A stretch of DNA of 38,199 nucleotides from an uncultured Microbulbifer sp. (GCF_913055755.1 NZ_CAJXKH010000023.1:1-38199); one strand, 5' to 3'; shown: positions 8,802 through 17,076, numbered from the stretch's first letter. The notes: generated by a model from the letters alone, not told the origin. Numbers and translations are program-made.

Positions 8802-8895
8802 CTGGGTAAGTGTTTTTGAAACCGCTGTGAATACATCCGTGTACGCTGCGTCGGCGACATCCCTGTCGCCGACGCTTTCAAAAACACTTACCCAG
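8802..8895 (+). repeat. three-way-junction repeat, copy A
   Basis: The closing stem has perfectly complementary 20-nt arms at 8802-8821 and 8876-8895. Inside it, ten nucleotides CCGCTGTGAA (8822-8831) lead into hairpin 1 TACATCCGTGTA (8832-8843). The linker CGCT (8844-8847) and hairpin 2 follow; hairpin 2 has an 11-bp stem at 8848-8858/8865-8875 and loop ATCCCT, and abuts the closing arm with no gap. The same layout occurs at 8988-9085 and 17077-17170 with different closing stems. No T tract follows, so it is not a simple intrinsic terminator. The gap 8761-9171 between convergent genes holds copies A and B and no gene that I can support. Confidence 0.9.
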
Positions 8896-8987
8896 CACTC
8901 CGGCTTCGATTCCACTTCCGCACTTCGTAAGCAGTACTTTCGAATCAGTTTCCAATTCAAAGTGGTCGCCTCCCGCGAAGGTGCTGA

Positions 8988-9085
8988 CGCCGGGGATCTG
9001 TTCGCGAGACCTTCGAAAACAGGGACGTTTTCGAAGAGCCCCCATGGATGGGTTCACGGCGCGTCTCGCGAACAGATCTCCGGCG
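8988..9085 (-). repeat. three-way-junction repeat, copy B (inverted relative to A)
   Basis: Reading on the minus strand, the closing arms are 9063-9085 and 8988-9010, complementary at 22 of 23 positions (one G/T mismatch at 8994/9079). The inner parts are GCGCCGTGAA (9062-9053), hairpin 1 CCCATCCATGGG (9052-9041), linker GGCT (9040-9037) and hairpin 2, a 10-bp stem at 9036-9027/9020-9011 with loop GTCCCT. Spacings equal those of copy A (10, 12, 4 and 0 nt). Both stems have different sequences from copy A, but the hairpin tips and GTGAA are kept. It lies about 92 bp from copy A, pointing the other way. Confidence 0.9.
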
Positions 9086-9171
9086 GCAGTACCGCCACCG
9101 GACCGGCTAAAAAACAAGCCTCAGAACAGGCCTCAGGGCCAGCTTAGGAACGAGTACCACCGCAAGCTGAC

Positions 9172-10086
9172 TTAATCCACATCCCGCCCACGCCCGGCGC
9201 GCAACAGCTCGAACCACTCTTCCCGATCCAGCTCCATTTGCAGCGCGCCCAGCGCCGCCACCAATCGTTCGGGATTACCACTCCCCAGCACCGGCACCAT
9301 CTGCGACGGGTGCTTCAGCAGCCATGCCAGTGCCAACTGCATGACACCGTGCCTCGGGTCCAGGTCGCGGGCCTCGCACAGCGAGCGCAGGCACGCCTGC
9401 ACCCGCACCGCATCGCCGTCCTCGCCGGCGAACAAACGCCCACCTGCAAACGGCGACCACGCCATGGGAATCACCCGCTGCTGCTGACAGTAATCCAGCT
9501 GGCCATCAAACATCGGCTGCGATTGCAGCAGTGACACCTCGATCTGGTTTACCAGTAACGGCCGGGAAAGTCGCGACTGCAGCAGCGCCGTCTGCTGCGA
9601 CAGATAATTGGACACCCCCAGGTGTTTTACCTTGCCCTCGGCTACCAACTGCTCGAGCACCTGCGCCAGCGCATCCGCATCCATCAGCGGGTCCGGGCGA
9701 TGCAACAGCAACAGGTCCATGTGCTCGATCCCCATATCCCGCAGGCTGGTTTCCACCGCGCGGCGCACGTGTGCGGGACTGGTATCGTAGTGATTGATGC
9801 GCGCACCCGAGGCTTCGCCGGCAAGGCGGATACTGCACTTGCTGACAATTTCCATCCGGCTGCGCAGCGCCGGCTTCAGCCTCAGCGCCTCGCCGAAAAA
9901 CTGCTCGCAGCGGTAGTCGCCGTAGATGTCTGCCAGGTCGAATGTGGTCACCCCCAGGTCCAGCATCTGCTCGAACAGTGCCAGCCGCTCCTGCGGGGAG
10001 TAGCCCCAGTCCGTCAGCCGCCACAGGCCGAAGGCGATACGGGAGAGGGAAAAACCGGATTCGAGGGAGGAGTGAACGCGCTGCAT
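9172..10086 (-). CDS. aldo/keto reductase, YdhF-like
   Basis: 304-residue cytosolic NAD(P)H-dependent oxidoreductase, closest by my reading to E. coli YdhF. The AKR tetrad is visible: Asp and Tyr in FDLADIYGDYRCE (about residues 48-60), Lys in EIVSKCS (about 81-87) and His in LLLLHRPDPLMDAD (about 127-140). GVSNYLSQQTALLQSRL and PVLGSGNPERL follow as in the family. I start it at the ATG giving MQRVHSSLESGFSLSRIAFGLWRLTDWG, which matches family N-termini; the frame is open further upstream but the extra residues look non-coding. The ATG directly follows the T tract of the phytase terminator, and the only Shine-Dalgarno-like bases (GGCGGA) lie in the terminator stem. The substrate is unknown. 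Confidence 0.9.
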   Translation of the reverse strand: MQRVHSSLESGFSLSRIAFGLWRLTDWGYSPQERLALFEQMLDLGVTTFDLADIYGDYRCEQFFGEALRLKPALRSRMEIVSKCSIRLAGEASGARINHYDTSPAHVRRAVETSLRDMGIEHMDLLLLHRPDPLMDADALAQVLEQLVAEGKVKHLGVSNYLSQQTALLQSRLSRPLLVNQIEVSLLQSQPMFDGQLDYCQQQRVIPMAWSPFAGGRLFAGEDGDAVRVQACLRSLCEARDLDPRHGVMQLALAWLLKHPSQMVPVLGSGNPERLVAALGALQMELDREEWFELLRAGRGRDVD

Positions 10087-10126
10087 AAAAAAATCCGCCG
10101 GATCAAACATGAATCCGGCGGATTTT
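10087..10126 (-). terminator. intrinsic terminator of the phytase gene
   Basis: Arms 10113-10126 and 10090-10103 are perfectly complementary over 14 bp, with a 9-nt loop. On the minus strand the 3' arm runs into seven T residues. It lies 40 nt after the phytase stop. The start codon of the aldo/keto reductase gene begins at the base after the T tract. Confidence 0.92.
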
Positions 10127-10165
10127 CGCATATTCACGGCGGGGGCGAGCCCCCCTCCGATCAAC

Positions 10166-12100
10166 TCATTGCAGGTTGAGGGTCTCGGCAATATCCGCCC
10201 AGGACACCAGCTTGAAGTTCTGGGTCTGGCTGGGCATGCGGTTGCGGCCGTCCTGCACCACCAGCAGCCCCTGCGGGTACTGGCTGCCAAACGCCGCGCT
10301 GGACACTTCCAGGCCGTCGGTTTCGGAGCTGCCGTCCAGGTTCTTGTCGAGGTTGATATCCACCTTGAAGTGGCCCACAAACTGGCTGCCGTCGCGACTG
10401 AACAGGGCGTAGCTGTTGTTGCCCTGACTGGACACCACCAGGTAGCTTCTGTCGCCCGCGTGATACAGGCCCATGCCTTCCACGTCCGCCGCCAGGCGCT
10501 CTCCGTCCACCGGCGCGATCAGCTGTGGGCGCGCTTCGCCGGCCAGGAAGGCGGCAATATCCAGGCGCCATACACCGCCGTCTTCCTCACCGAAGAACAG
10601 CATCTGCATCTCGTCATCCACCACACAGCCTTCGACCTGGCTGTCGACCTGCAGGTTGGCCAGCGGTTTCAGGGTCCAGTCTACGTCGCCTTCACCGGGG
10701 GCGATCTGCAGCAGCTGCACACCACCTTCCTTGTCCGATACCCAGGTCAACAGGTCGGCGCCCTTGCGGTAAACACACAGGCCGTAAGGGTCTTCCATCT
10801 CCAGGTTGCGCAGCCCCAAGTACTCCACCTGCCCCGCAGAGCTGATCCCGAATAGACTCACACCCGGGTCGGTGCGGTTGGTGGCCGCGGCGATGGCAAC
10901 GAATTTGCCGTGCTGGATCGGGCGCAGGTCCACGTTGTTGAGGCGCCCCACCGCAAACTGCTCCAGCAGCTTGCCCTCCAGGTCGTAGACGTTGAGGCCG
11001 CTCTTCTTGTCGGTGCCCAGGATCAGGCTGGCGGATGGATTGACCGGGTTGACCCAGATGGCCGGGTCATCGGCGGCGTCGCCTCCGGATTGCACCGGCG
11101 CGGTTTGGCCGCTGGCGCGCACGCGAGGGATTTCCACCGGGGCGCGGAAAGCCTGCATCTCAGCCGCCGGCTGCGGCAGCTCCACCTGGAAGCGCTGTAC
11201 CCGGTCACTTTCCTCTTCCAGTGCCAGCAGCTGGCCCCGATGCACCACCGCAGACACCGGCTCCAGGTCTTTCAGGGTGCGTTTAAACTGCGCACCTTCG
11301 GCCGGGGTGTTGATGTTGAAGGCGATGACCTTGTCGTCCGCGGTCAGCCACAGGTTGCCGCTGGCGCTGTCCAGCCACAGGCCGCCAAAGTATTCACCGG
11401 CCAGCTCCGCAGGGGCGGCAAACACCTCCCGCTCCTCGTCCATTTCCGCGTCTGCATTGAGGCTCCAGATACCCAGTGGCGGCTGCGCCACCAGCAGCTT
11501 GCCGCTGCGGTCGTCCACGGTGCAGCTGGAAACCTGCTCGCCGAAATACAGCGGACGTACGCCGGTAAATTCCCACGCCTGCTCCCGCGGGTGCACCACG
11601 TATTCGTGACCGAGACCACTTTCGTCGATGGCAAACAGGTGGGTGCGCTCCGCCTGGCGGGAGAAACACAGGGCCACCTGGGGGGCACTGGTGGGCATGG
11701 CCGCCAGGTAGCGGATGCGGGGTGTGCCGTTGTCGGTATCCAGCAGTCTCAACTGCAGCTCAGCGCCGTCTTCGTCATAGACCGCAATCAACCACTGCTC
11801 CGCGGCCAGTTGCTGCAGGGCAAAACGTTCTACTGTGCCGCCATCCAGGGAGAGTTTTTCCTCGCCGTCACCATCTACCAGCACCAGGCCGCGCTTTTCG
11901 CTGGCCAGCAGCAGGTAATCGCTCCCCCCCAGGGTGACCGGAGCCAGCTGGCTGGAGACCACGTCTTGCAGCGGAATTTCCTGGGACGGGCTGATGGCAT
12001 CCACGTCGGCAGAATTTTTCTCGATTTGAGGGCCACAGGCACTGAGCAGGCTTGCGACGGCCAGTACAGCGGCGGATCTGAATAAGGTTTTTGACGCCAT
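10166..12100 (-). CDS. beta-propeller phytase (3-phytase), lipoprotein
   Basis: 644-residue phytate-degrading phosphatase; beta-propeller phytases release phosphate from Ca-phytate. The N-terminus is a lipoprotein signal with lipobox LLSAC (C22), so it is probably membrane-anchored in the envelope. Residues about 45-310 form an incomplete N-terminal propeller-like domain. The C-terminal catalytic domain (about 335-640) carries the family motifs DDPAIWV (344-350), GTDKKSGLNVYDL (362-374), LNNVDLRP (387-394) and DGLEVSSAAFGSQYPQGLLVVQDG near the end. Such two-domain phytases are a known subclass. It follows a TonB-dependent receptor gene on the same strand, but a terminator lies between them. 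Regulation by phosphate is expected; only isolated Pho-like half sites are visible upstream. Confidence 0.92.
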   Translation of the reverse strand: MASKTLFRSAAVLAVASLLSACGPQIEKNSADVDAISPSQEIPLQDVVSSQLAPVTLGGSDYLLLASEKRGLVLVDGDGEEKLSLDGGTVERFALQQLAAEQWLIAVYDEDGAELQLRLLDTDNGTPRIRYLAAMPTSAPQVALCFSRQAERTHLFAIDESGLGHEYVVHPREQAWEFTGVRPLYFGEQVSSCTVDDRSGKLLVAQPPLGIWSLNADAEMDEEREVFAAPAELAGEYFGGLWLDSASGNLWLTADDKVIAFNINTPAEGAQFKRTLKDLEPVSAVVHRGQLLALEEESDRVQRFQVELPQPAAEMQAFRAPVEIPRVRASGQTAPVQSGGDAADDPAIWVNPVNPSASLILGTDKKSGLNVYDLEGKLLEQFAVGRLNNVDLRPIQHGKFVAIAAATNRTDPGVSLFGISSAGQVEYLGLRNLEMEDPYGLCVYRKGADLLTWVSDKEGGVQLLQIAPGEGDVDWTLKPLANLQVDSQVEGCVVDDEMQMLFFGEEDGGVWRLDIAAFLAGEARPQLIAPVDGERLAADVEGMGLYHAGDRSYLVVSSQGNNSYALFSRDGSQFVGHFKVDINLDKNLDGSSETDGLEVSSAAFGSQYPQGLLVVQDGRNRMPSQTQNFKLVSWADIAETLNLQ

Positions 12101-12205
12101 AACACCACGATTTCTTGTTGTTGGGTCTCTGTTTATGACAGGCAGCGCAACAAAAATACGCCGTCGACATGGCAGAAAAATGTCAAACAGATGACCGCGG
12201 AATCC

Positions 12206-12270
12206 AAATTAAAAAAATAGCAGAAAGCCCGGCCGCACCTGATGACTTCGGGGCGAACCGGGCTTTCTGC
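12206..12270 (-). terminator. intrinsic terminator of the TonB-dependent receptor gene
   Basis: Perfect 13-bp arms at 12258-12270 and 12220-12232 enclose a 25-nt loop. The minus-strand transcript then runs into TATTTTTTTAATTT. It lies 15 nt after the receptor stop, so the downstream phytase probably has its own promoter or relies on read-through. Confidence 0.9.
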
Positions 12271-12285
12271 CTGACGCTGCAGAAC

Positions 12286-14886
12286 TTAGAAGCTGCTGTA
12301 GGTCACACCCAGCACGTAGGAGGGACCGTACTCTTCATACTGGCCGTTGTACCCGCGACGATTGGCGTAGAAAGGCTCGTCGGTAAGGTTGATGGCGTTG
12401 AAGAACACCTGCACGCCATTTTCAAAGCGGTACTTGGCGGAGAAATCCATCTGCATGTGCTTGTCTTCGTACAGGTCAAATGCCTCGTCTTCCAGGTCAA
12501 CTTCCAGCAGGCGCTCGCCCTTGTAAGCAGTGGACAGGCGCAGGCTCAGCGCATCGCGCTCGTAGCCGACAATGAAGTTGGCGACCAGGTCCGCCTGGGA
12601 CGGCAGCGCGATGTTGTCGCCGCGCTCGGCATCCGCGCCCAGACCGAGGCTCGCTTCGGAGTCGGTGAAGGTGGCATTGGTACGCAGCAGCAAGCCGTTG
12701 TCGAAGCCGCGGGTCCAGGAGAGCTCGGCACCGGTCAGGGTGGCCTGGTCGCCGTTGATCGGCTGGAAGATTTCCGCTTCTTCCACCGCCAGGGCGCCCA
12801 CGTACTGGCTCAGGTCGGCGGTGCTGGACACATCGGCAGTGACGACAAAGTTGTCGATCTGCTTGTGGAAAGCCCCTACGGAGAACATGCCCAGGGTGTC
12901 GGCGTAGTACTCGAAGGACACATCCAGGTTGCGTGCCTCATAGGGGTCCAGCGCCGGGTTGCCGGCTTTCACTTCCAGCTCGCCCTCGTCGTACTCAATT
13001 TCTGCCGCAGACGGGTTCAGGTCGCCGAAAGACGGACGGGACAGAGACTCGGTGTACGCGGCGCGCAGTACGATGTTGTCGCTGTAGTCGTACTTGAAGT
13101 TCACGCTCGGGAACAGCTTGCTGTAGTCGCGCTGATAGCTGGTTTCGCTCACGTATACGTCTTCGGCAATTTCCTCGGCGCCGTCGATGGCTTCACCGGA
13201 TTCAGCCACGCGGTAGCCCTCGGCACTGAAGTCGGTGCTTTCGTAGCGCACACCGTAAACCAGGTTGGCGCGACCAAAATCGATATCGTTCATCACATAC
13301 AGCGCGGAGATATCTTCATTCATTACGTAGTCGCGCGCGGAATCCAGCGCGGTGTCGGTCTCGTCGATTTCGAAGCTGCCAATATTCGCATCGATGAACG
13401 CATTCACCGCGCCCTGGTTGATACCCGGTCCAAAGGTTCCGAGGCTGTAGTCGATGTTGTTGTTGGCAAAGTCCGCGAGGGTGAAATCGCCACCGAAACC
13501 GTCGTAAATGGTGGCATTCAGGTCGCCGGTTTTTTCGCGACGACGCTCCTGCAGACCGAACTTCAGCTCGGAGGGGTTACCGGCTACTTCAATATCGCGG
13601 CGAATATCGATACGGAAACTCAGCTCTTCATCGTCGGTGTAGTTGTCTTCCACCACCAGTTCGTCCAGCTCGTAGCTGGCGGCATCCATGGCGCTGGCAT
13701 CGGCGGCGTACATATCCGGAATTGTACCGGCACTGGTATAACCCAGTTCCAGACCTTCCTGGACAAAAGTGGTGTCGCGGCGGTGCGGCTCGGACTCTTC
13801 GGCGTGAGAGTAGCCCAGCGCGTACTCGATGCCCCAGGTATCCAGGTCGTGTTCACCGCCAAGTACCAGAGAAAGAATTTCCTGCTCTTCAAAGCGGTCT
13901 TTCAGCTCTTTTTCCAATGCGGCGTCGGACCAAGTGACGGAGCTCGCGGAAATGGTATCCGGATCGTCATTTTCCTCGTCCAGCTTGTAGGAATTGCGCT
14001 GGCGCTGCTCTTCATCGGAGAAATCGGAGTAAAGCGTGTGCAGGTACAGCTGGCTGCCCTCGGCCACTTCCAAGTCGAAGTTGGCAGCGACGCCGGTGCG
14101 CTCGCGGGTCACGGCGTAGTCGCGCTGTTCGATTTCGGCGGCGGTAATGCCTTCACTGCCATCCATCGCGGTGAATTCTTCCCACACACCATCGGTTTCG
14201 ATGTTTTCAGAACCGAATTTGCGCTCCTGGTGAGAAGCGGCAATAGCCACCCCCAGGGTGCGGCCGTTGAGGTCAAATTTGTTGGTGTAGGTGCCGGCGA
14301 GTTTCGGGCTGTTTTCACCCTGCAGTTCGCTGTAGCCGTTCTCCACGGTCATCTTGTAGGTCTGACCATCGTAATCCAGCGCATTGATGCTCTTGATTTC
14401 GATGGCACCGCCGATGGAGTCGGCGCTCATGTCCGGGGTCAGGGTCTTGAACACTTCAAGACTCGCCAGCAGGTCGGACGGAATCACGTCCAGGGCCACC
14501 GCGCGGCTGTCGGTTTCCGGCGCCGGCAGGCTCATGCCATTGATGGTGGAGGCGTTCAGGTTGGGGTCAATACCGCGCACACCAACGAAACGGCCCTCAC
14601 CCTGGTCGCGGGCAATAAATACGCCGGCCATACGTTGCAGGGCTTCGGTCACGTTGGCATCCGGCAGCTCGCCAATAGCCTCGGAAGTCTGCACTGCCAC
14701 CACTTTGTTAGAGGCGCGCTGGCGTTCGATATCACTGCGGGCGTTGGCCGCCTGCCCGGTAACCACAATGGTTTCCATTAGCTCGCCGGTTTTCTCCGGC
14801 TCTGCAGTTTGCGCGCCGGCATTGATGCTGATGACTGCCGCAGCCAGCGGCGCCATCATTTTCAGAGTAAATACAGACTTAGTCAT
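12286..14886 (-). CDS. TonB-dependent outer-membrane receptor
   Basis: 866-residue outer-membrane transporter energised by TonB-ExbBD. It has a signal peptide (residues 1 to about 25, ending AGA), a TonB box ETIVVTG (38-44), a plug domain with EALQRMAGVFIARDQGEGRFVGVRGIDPNLNASTINGM, and a 22-strand-type barrel ending in the aromatic terminus SYVLGVTYSSF. The style is that of large receptors of Caulobacter/Cellvibrio polymer or oligomer uptake systems rather than classical siderophore receptors. It lies upstream of the phytase on the same strand and diverges from phoX, so phytate or a related organophosphate is the inferred substrate. An iron or carbohydrate ligand cannot be excluded. The start is ATG with GGGA-rich sequence upstream. 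Confidence 0.92.
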   Translation of the reverse strand: MTKSVFTLKMMAPLAAAVISINAGAQTAEPEKTGELMETIVVTGQAANARSDIERQRASNKVVAVQTSEAIGELPDANVTEALQRMAGVFIARDQGEGRFVGVRGIDPNLNASTINGMSLPAPETDSRAVALDVIPSDLLASLEVFKTLTPDMSADSIGGAIEIKSINALDYDGQTYKMTVENGYSELQGENSPKLAGTYTNKFDLNGRTLGVAIAASHQERKFGSENIETDGVWEEFTAMDGSEGITAAEIEQRDYAVTRERTGVAANFDLEVAEGSQLYLHTLYSDFSDEEQRQRNSYKLDEENDDPDTISASSVTWSDAALEKELKDRFEEQEILSLVLGGEHDLDTWGIEYALGYSHAEESEPHRRDTTFVQEGLELGYTSAGTIPDMYAADASAMDAASYELDELVVEDNYTDDEELSFRIDIRRDIEVAGNPSELKFGLQERRREKTGDLNATIYDGFGGDFTLADFANNNIDYSLGTFGPGINQGAVNAFIDANIGSFEIDETDTALDSARDYVMNEDISALYVMNDIDFGRANLVYGVRYESTDFSAEGYRVAESGEAIDGAEEIAEDVYVSETSYQRDYSKLFPSVNFKYDYSDNIVLRAAYTESLSRPSFGDLNPSAAEIEYDEGELEVKAGNPALDPYEARNLDVSFEYYADTLGMFSVGAFHKQIDNFVVTADVSSTADLSQYVGALAVEEAEIFQPINGDQATLTGAELSWTRGFDNGLLLRTNATFTDSEASLGLGADAERGDNIALPSQADLVANFIVGYERDALSLRLSTAYKGERLLEVDLEDEAFDLYEDKHMQMDFSAKYRFENGVQVFFNAINLTDEPFYANRRGYNGQYEEYGPSYVLGVTYSSF

Positions 14887-14967
14887 GGTCCCCGTCCCTG
14901 TTATTGAATTGGCGGTTGTTTTGTTTGGGGCGCAGACTAGTTTGCAGATGTGAAACTTGCGTTACCG

Positions 14968-14985
14968 TTTTTTTAAATTTGTCAC
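14968..14985 (+). promoter_or_regulatory. weak candidate Pho box upstream of phoX
   Basis: The sequence TTTTTTT-AAAT-TTGTCAC matches about 13 of 18 positions of the PhoB consensus (two CTGTCAT-like heptamers 11 bp apart). Only the second heptamer is convincing; the first is a T run. A TAACCT hexamer lies 10 bp downstream at 14996-15001, where a -10 would be expected. It lies in the 200-bp gap between the TonB-dependent receptor and phoX. The low complexity makes it a tentative call. Confidence 0.25.
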
Positions 14986-15086
14986 ATTCAGCGGCTAACC
15001 TTCCTTTTAGACAACGGATTCAACCGCCAAATAAATGGCGCACGAACCAACAATAGAAATATTTGCACGGATTACAGGGGAAGGTC

Positions 15087-17030
15087 ATGGCCAGCGACCA
15101 GCACGAAGACGGCATCAGCAACCCACAGCGACGCACACTGTTCAAGGCCATCGGTGCCGCGGGCGTGGCCACCGCCGGCGCCGGATTGCTGCCCGGATGT
15201 GGCCGTCGTTCACACAGCAACGCGCAGAACTTAAGCTTTGAGGAAATCCCCCACGGCCTGGACTACCGGCACCATATTCCCAAGGGATACGAAGCCGACC
15301 TGCTGTTGCGCTGGGGGGACCCGCTGGCCGCCGATGCCGCGGCATTCGACCCGCAAAGACTGACCCCTTCCGAGCAATCCCGCCGCTTCGGCTACAACAA
15401 CGACTTCATTGCGTTTATGCCGCTGGACCAGCGCGCCGGTCCCGGGGAAGGCGACCTGCACTGCCAGAGCAACAACAGCGAGCGCGGACTGCTGTGTGTC
15501 AATCATGAATACACCCAACCGCACCTGATGTTTTCCGGATATAACGACGAATACAGTGCCACCCGCGGCGTCAGTGCCGAGCATGTGGCTATCGAGCAGC
15601 AGGCCTGCGGCCATTCCATTGTGGAAATCGAGAAGACCGCGGATGGCTGGCAGGTGCTGCAGGACAGCCCCTACAACCGCCGGATCTCCCTCACCACGGC
15701 CATGGATATTGTCGGTCCTGCCGCCGGCGATGAACGCCTGGTCACCAGGGCCGATGCCAGCGGCAGGCAGGTGTTCGGCACTGTTGGCAACTGTGCCGGT
15801 GGCAAGACGCCCTGGGGCACGGTGCTGATTGCCGAGGAGGGCTTCGGCGGCGCGTTTCAGGGGGACCCGGACAATGTCGCGGACCCGCGGGAAGCCCGCA
15901 ATCACCACGCCTTCGGTATCGAAGCAGGCAACCGCAACTGGGGCGACCACGACCCGCGCTTCGACATTGCCGTGGAGCCCAACGAGCCCAACCGCTTTGG
16001 CTGGATGGTGGAGTACGACCCCTACGACCCAGAATCCAAGCCGCGCAAGCTGACCGGTCTCGGCCGCTTCGAACACGAGGGTTTCACCCTGGTGAGCAAA
16101 CCGGGCCAGCCGATCGTGGCCTATGGCGGTGACGACGACGAGCACCAGTTTGTCTACCGGTTTGTGTCAAAACACACGTATCAGCCGGGAGAGAGCGCCC
16201 ACAACCGCGCTTTGCTGACCGAGGGCACACTGTATGCGGGCCGGTTCAACGAGGACGGCAGCGGCCACTGGTTGCCGCTGGTATACGGCGAGGGGCCATT
16301 GACCGGGGACAACGGCTTCCGCAATCAGGCGGACGTGCTGATCGACTGTCGCCGCGCGGCAAAACTGCTCGGCGCGACGCCGATGGACCGCCCGGAAGAT
16401 GTGGAAACCAATCCGGTCAACGATTGCACCTACGTGATGCTGACCAAGAACAAAAAGCGCTCTGCCGACGAGCTGAATGCGGCCAATCCGCGCCCGCGTA
16501 ACAGTGCCGGCCACGTGGTGGAAATCGTGCCCCCGGGCAGGTTCGGCGAGCGGGATCACGCCAGCACCGAGTTCAAATGGAATACCTTTCTGCTGGGCGG
16601 CAATCCCAATGCGGAAAACCCGAACGAGCGCGGCGCCTACGGCCAGCAACACCCGGGGAATATCTCTGCCCACGGCTGGTTTGCCAACCCGGACAATGTG
16701 GCATTCGACCCCAAGGGCAATATGTGGATCGCCACCGATGGCTGTGAAAGCTTCGGCTTCCACGATGGCCTCTGGGCCATGGCAACGGAAGGGGAAATGC
16801 GCGCGGCGCCGAAACATTTCTTTGGCTGCCCGGAAGGCGCGGAGATCTGCGGACCGGAGTTCACCCCGGATGGCAAGACGCTGTTTGTCTCGGTGCAGCA
16901 CCCGGCGGATGGCGGTCGCTCCACCTTCGACAACCCGATGCACCGCTGGCCGGACAACGATCCGACATTACCGCCGAGACCTTCGGTGCTGGCGATTCGC
17001 AGTAAAGACGGGAAGGAAATCGGCAGCTAG
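15087..17030 (+). CDS. phoX: PhoX-family alkaline phosphatase, Tat-exported
   Basis: 647-residue phosphomonoesterase of the PhoX (DUF839) family, a Ca/Fe-dependent enzyme that frees phosphate from organic esters outside the cytoplasm. The N-terminus holds a twin-arginine motif NPQRRTLFK (RR 15-16), a hydrophobic stretch and LLPGC (C38), so a Tat-exported lipoprotein is likely. Family signatures include NNDFIAFMPL, LLCVNHEYT, VGNCAGGKTPWGTVLIAEE, GWMVEYDPYDP, ATDGCESFGFHDGLWAM and GCPEGAEICGPEFTPDGKTLFVSVQHPAD near the C-terminus. The ATG at 15087 was chosen for its AGGGG/AAGG ribosome site; a TTG eight codons upstream is less likely. It diverges from the TonB-dependent receptor, and the two share a 200-bp regulatory gap. 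Confidence 0.94.
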   Translation: MASDQHEDGISNPQRRTLFKAIGAAGVATAGAGLLPGCGRRSHSNAQNLSFEEIPHGLDYRHHIPKGYEADLLLRWGDPLAADAAAFDPQRLTPSEQSRRFGYNNDFIAFMPLDQRAGPGEGDLHCQSNNSERGLLCVNHEYTQPHLMFSGYNDEYSATRGVSAEHVAIEQQACGHSIVEIEKTADGWQVLQDSPYNRRISLTTAMDIVGPAAGDERLVTRADASGRQVFGTVGNCAGGKTPWGTVLIAEEGFGGAFQGDPDNVADPREARNHHAFGIEAGNRNWGDHDPRFDIAVEPNEPNRFGWMVEYDPYDPESKPRKLTGLGRFEHEGFTLVSKPGQPIVAYGGDDDEHQFVYRFVSKHTYQPGESAHNRALLTEGTLYAGRFNEDGSGHWLPLVYGEGPLTGDNGFRNQADVLIDCRRAAKLLGATPMDRPEDVETNPVNDCTYVMLTKNKKRSADELNAANPRPRNSAGHVVEIVPPGRFGERDHASTEFKWNTFLLGGNPNAENPNERGAYGQQHPGNISAHGWFANPDNVAFDPKGNMWIATDGCESFGFHDGLWAMATEGEMRAAPKHFFGCPEGAEICGPEFTPDGKTLFVSVQHPADGGRSTFDNPMHRWPDNDPTLPPRPSVLAIRSKDGKEIGS

Positions 17031-17076
17031 AACCCGGTCGACCTGGCTCAAAATCAAGTTCGGTGGCAGCCCGACA

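Noticed and set aside
8802..8895. Integron attC sites
   Set aside because: The repeats lack the GTTRRRY-type core sites, are not interleaved with cassettes, and no integrase is present.
8802..8895. Simple intrinsic terminators or inserted MITEs
   Set aside because: No T tract follows the stems, and I see no clear target-site duplication at the edges of the copies. A mobile origin is not excluded, but is not shown.
8788..9147. Open frames crossing the intergenic repeats
   Set aside because: They run through palindromic arms and their translations show no domain, signal or ribosome site; the openness is a by-product of the repeats.
12132..12197. Pho box upstream of the phytase gene
   Set aside because: There is a perfect single half site (CTGTCATAAA on the minus strand, 12132-12141) and a mediocre pair at 12180-12197, but no two good heptamers at the 11-bp period with a matching -10.
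12169..14781. An 870-codon plus-strand frame opposite the TonB-dependent receptor, and similar long frames opposite the hydrolase (6310-7758) and aceK (20154-21902)
   Set aside because: These are antisense shadows in GC-rich DNA. The opposite strand carries clear protein families with signal peptides or catalytic motifs.
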